The notes beneath the pieces are model-generated. The model did no database searches, was not told the DNA's origin, and saw nothing but the letters and a program-made list of their open reading frames with translations. Made by a program: the position numbers and the translations under genes. DNA of 64,000 nt. Origin: Chrysomallon squamiferum. Its lineage: Eukaryota > Mollusca > Gastropoda > Neomphalida > Peltospiridae. Positions 61,966 through 64,000 of this stretch are shown in pieces (the stretch's first letter is position 1; every line of letters starts with the position of its first letter). Location: assembly GCA_012295275.1 (NCBI GenBank), contig CM022669.1, positions 1,665,140 through 1,729,139 of the forward strand, given 5' to 3'.

Positions 61966-64000
61966 CTAAAAATAAACAGACATTCTATAATGCACTATTC
62001 ATATTTAAATAATTAATCCATCAACTGTCTAATCTTTAAATTAGTGTAATCTAGATTTAAATATAATATTGCTAAACAAAACATTTATTTATTTATTTAT
62101 CTACATTAATATATTTATAAACAATGATATTACTCATATCTTTTAAAAGCAATTCTTTCTCTCTCTCAATATCAGCAAACAAACAGTTCTGCATGTTCAA
62201 TAAATTACTTTATCTAGACATTTGGTTATATATAAATTGCTAATATTTTTCTGAATTATTCATGTGTTTTACTATTAATTAATATGCATTTGAGTGATGA
62301 TGACATGTATGCATCTCAGCCAAGTGACTCAATGGTTAAGTGATGATAAAGATTATGTTTTTGCTGATTACTGCATTCTGATTAGGTTCTAGAGCTGACA
62401 GGACAGTCTGATAGATGAACTTTTGTGGAAAATGAGATACTGTTATGACATCATTTTCTCCAAAATTGCATTTATGCAGTAATGTTTAGAGTTTATTATT
62501 CTGTTATCTTTTGTTATTGTGAATCACATAATTTTCAAACTATTTCTGCCTTTCATCATTTTCTACTTTTTGCCTTCATGTTTCAGAAATATTTTGTAAA
62601 TTACCATGCTGAAATTCACTTCACAATTCTGCAAAAAAATTTCAAAGTGATTTTGGAATTCTAATTATAAAAATTTGTTTAGTTCTAAAAGGTGGACCTT
62701 TTGCTGGAAGAGTCATAATAATTTCCATGACTTCGAGTCAATCATACAATGTTTGGTCCAGATACTATCAAGATCATGTAGATGCACCTTTACCGTAATT
62801 AACCTATTTAAAATATACTAATCTGTGAAAACAAAACAGTCATTATCATCTGGCTAAGAGGCACAAGTTTAGTGATCCAAACCCAAGTAAAAGCTACCTG
62901 GTACAGTGAGTGGCTGAGTCACTCAGTCATTGTCAAACCTGGCCCATGTGTTAATGCCAGTACTACTACTAATAATAATAACAATAAAAAGAGTAACAGT
63001 AAAAATAAAAACAACAACAGCAATAATAATAATGATAATGATGATAGTTATAGTAATGATGATGATGCATTTCTTACTCTTTAAAGATTTTTATATTACT
63101 GTAGTCTATAGTATAGAGTAAGAAATGCATCATCATCATTACTATCATCATTATCATTATTATTACTGCTGTTGATATACAAATGACTCCTCAATACATT
63201 TACTTTATGATCTAAATAGTCAGGGAATTCAAATCAAATTCTTCTCTAGATACCCAGTGGTTTTAGAAATTAATTCTCAAAAACCCGGATTCTTGAAAAG
63301 TTAAAAATGTTTTATTTTATTTTATTTTATTTTATTTATTTTTACAGCTACTACACTTTTCTCTTAAAAAGATGTTTTCAATCAGTGAAACATTTTTCTT
63401 TGGCAGACAATAAGCCTTGCAAATGCCATATTTTCAAACACAGTATTAAAGAAAACATTTGTGAAATACCATGTTTAAAAACTAATACATTCTGCTGCAG
63501 AAATAACAGAAGTTATTAATTTCTTTTTTATTTTCTATTGTTTTGTTTTTCTGGGAGGAAACTGGAATTTTATTAAATTGTTTTTCTTAGAATTTGGTTT
63601 CATTCTACAAATGTATGTGAAGTATCTAATTTATATTTTTATTTTTTACATTTATTATTTTCAATTTTTCAGTTCTTATTTTATATATGGAATAAATAAA
63701 GCTAGTTAAAAAAAGATAAAATTGATAAACATTTAACTGAAATATTATAAATAACATATAAAATGTAATACTATAATAATAGAAATTAAATGTTTTACAA
63801 ATGATTCCAAAATACAATGTCATGAACTCAATCTAATTGCCATATCACATGACATAGATGTTGTTGAGTCAACTTAATATGAAAGCATTCTGTCTTTTAG
63901 GCTTTAAATTAGTTAATGATGATCCTTAACGACTAATAATGACTATATTGCGCATCACTGGCATCAAGTACATTATGTGGATAATGTAACAATTTAATTT
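61966..64000 (-). other. Furin intron upstream of the prodomain-end exon
   Basis: No further prodomain or signal-peptide exon was recognised, so this is part of the next intron and continues past the window. It holds a foldback (63016-63174), a (TTTTA)n tract (63310-63344) and a CTGAGTCACTCAG palindrome at 62914-62926. Confidence 0.8.
63016..63174. repeat. Long inverted repeat (foldback) with ~60-bp arms
   Basis: The left arm 63016-63080 (starting CAACAGCAATAATAATAATG, ending ATGCATTTCTTACTCT) is the reverse complement of the right arm 63115-63174 apart from one mismatch and a five-base indel; the loop is 34 bases. The arms are largely AAT/GAT-type triplet repeats but include unique end sequence. 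Confidence 0.93.

Noticed and set aside
62914-62926. CTGAGTCACTCAG palindrome containing an AP-1 site (TGAGTCA)
   Set aside because: A single short motif deep in an intron without other regulatory context; expected by chance at this scale.
62881-62990. Possible SINE tail (unique sequence passing into an AAT-type tract)
   Set aside because: No tRNA-like A and B boxes could be identified and no second copy is present in the window.

Overview
The window looks like genomic DNA from a lophotrochozoan animal, most likely a cephalopod mollusc. The DNA is very AT-rich. Introns run from a few hundred bases to 19 kb and are full of microsatellites (AC, AG, AAT, AATA, GT). Decayed Tc1/mariner, MULE and LINE-like fragments are present. 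The only clear gene is a spliced eukaryotic gene of invertebrate type. The species assignment is an inference; the gene identity is read from the sequence.

Main content: one furin-type proprotein convertase gene on the minus strand, spanning about 61965 down to 6295. I could assemble twelve constitutive or alternative coding exons, with matching intron phases at every junction and GT/AG boundaries. In order they encode: the end of the prodomain with its KKRVKR autocleavage site (61876-61965), the catalytic Asp (42682-42810), linker and His (34765-34841, 34316-34404), substrate-cleft and oxyanion-hole Asn exons (28815-28987, 27474-27686), the catalytic Ser (27114-27214), the end of the catalytic domain (26647-26750, 25305-25422), the P domain (23924-24225), and alternative 3' exons. 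The first prodomain and signal-peptide exons lie beyond base 64000, so the gene is 5' partial here.

Alternative 3' end: the P-domain exon can be joined in frame to either of two exons. Exon 11b (18594-19093) completes the P domain and continues into a 150-residue basic, Tyr/Thr/Ser-rich tail without membrane segment or Cys-rich module. Exon 11a (13975-14079) completes the P domain with a different last strand and leads to exon 12 (6295-6824). Exon 12 holds the Cys-rich domain, the transmembrane helix and a cytoplasmic tail with furin-like sorting motifs. A 39-base phase-matched microexon candidate (9697-9735) sits between 11a and 12. The gene could therefore make a membrane form and a probably soluble form.

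Other regions: 1-6294 is 3' flank and possible 3' UTR. It contains a 40-bp minisatellite and, at 488-677, a possible exon of a different minus-strand gene. The introns hold three Tc1/mariner-like remnants, a MULE-like remnant, a LINE RT-like fragment, a ~765-bp element with terminal inverted repeats (60398-61162), an unidentified coding-like block (about 51770-52114), a long foldback (63016-63174), and a duplicated splice acceptor next to the 28815-28987 exon. No tRNA, rRNA or CRISPR was seen.
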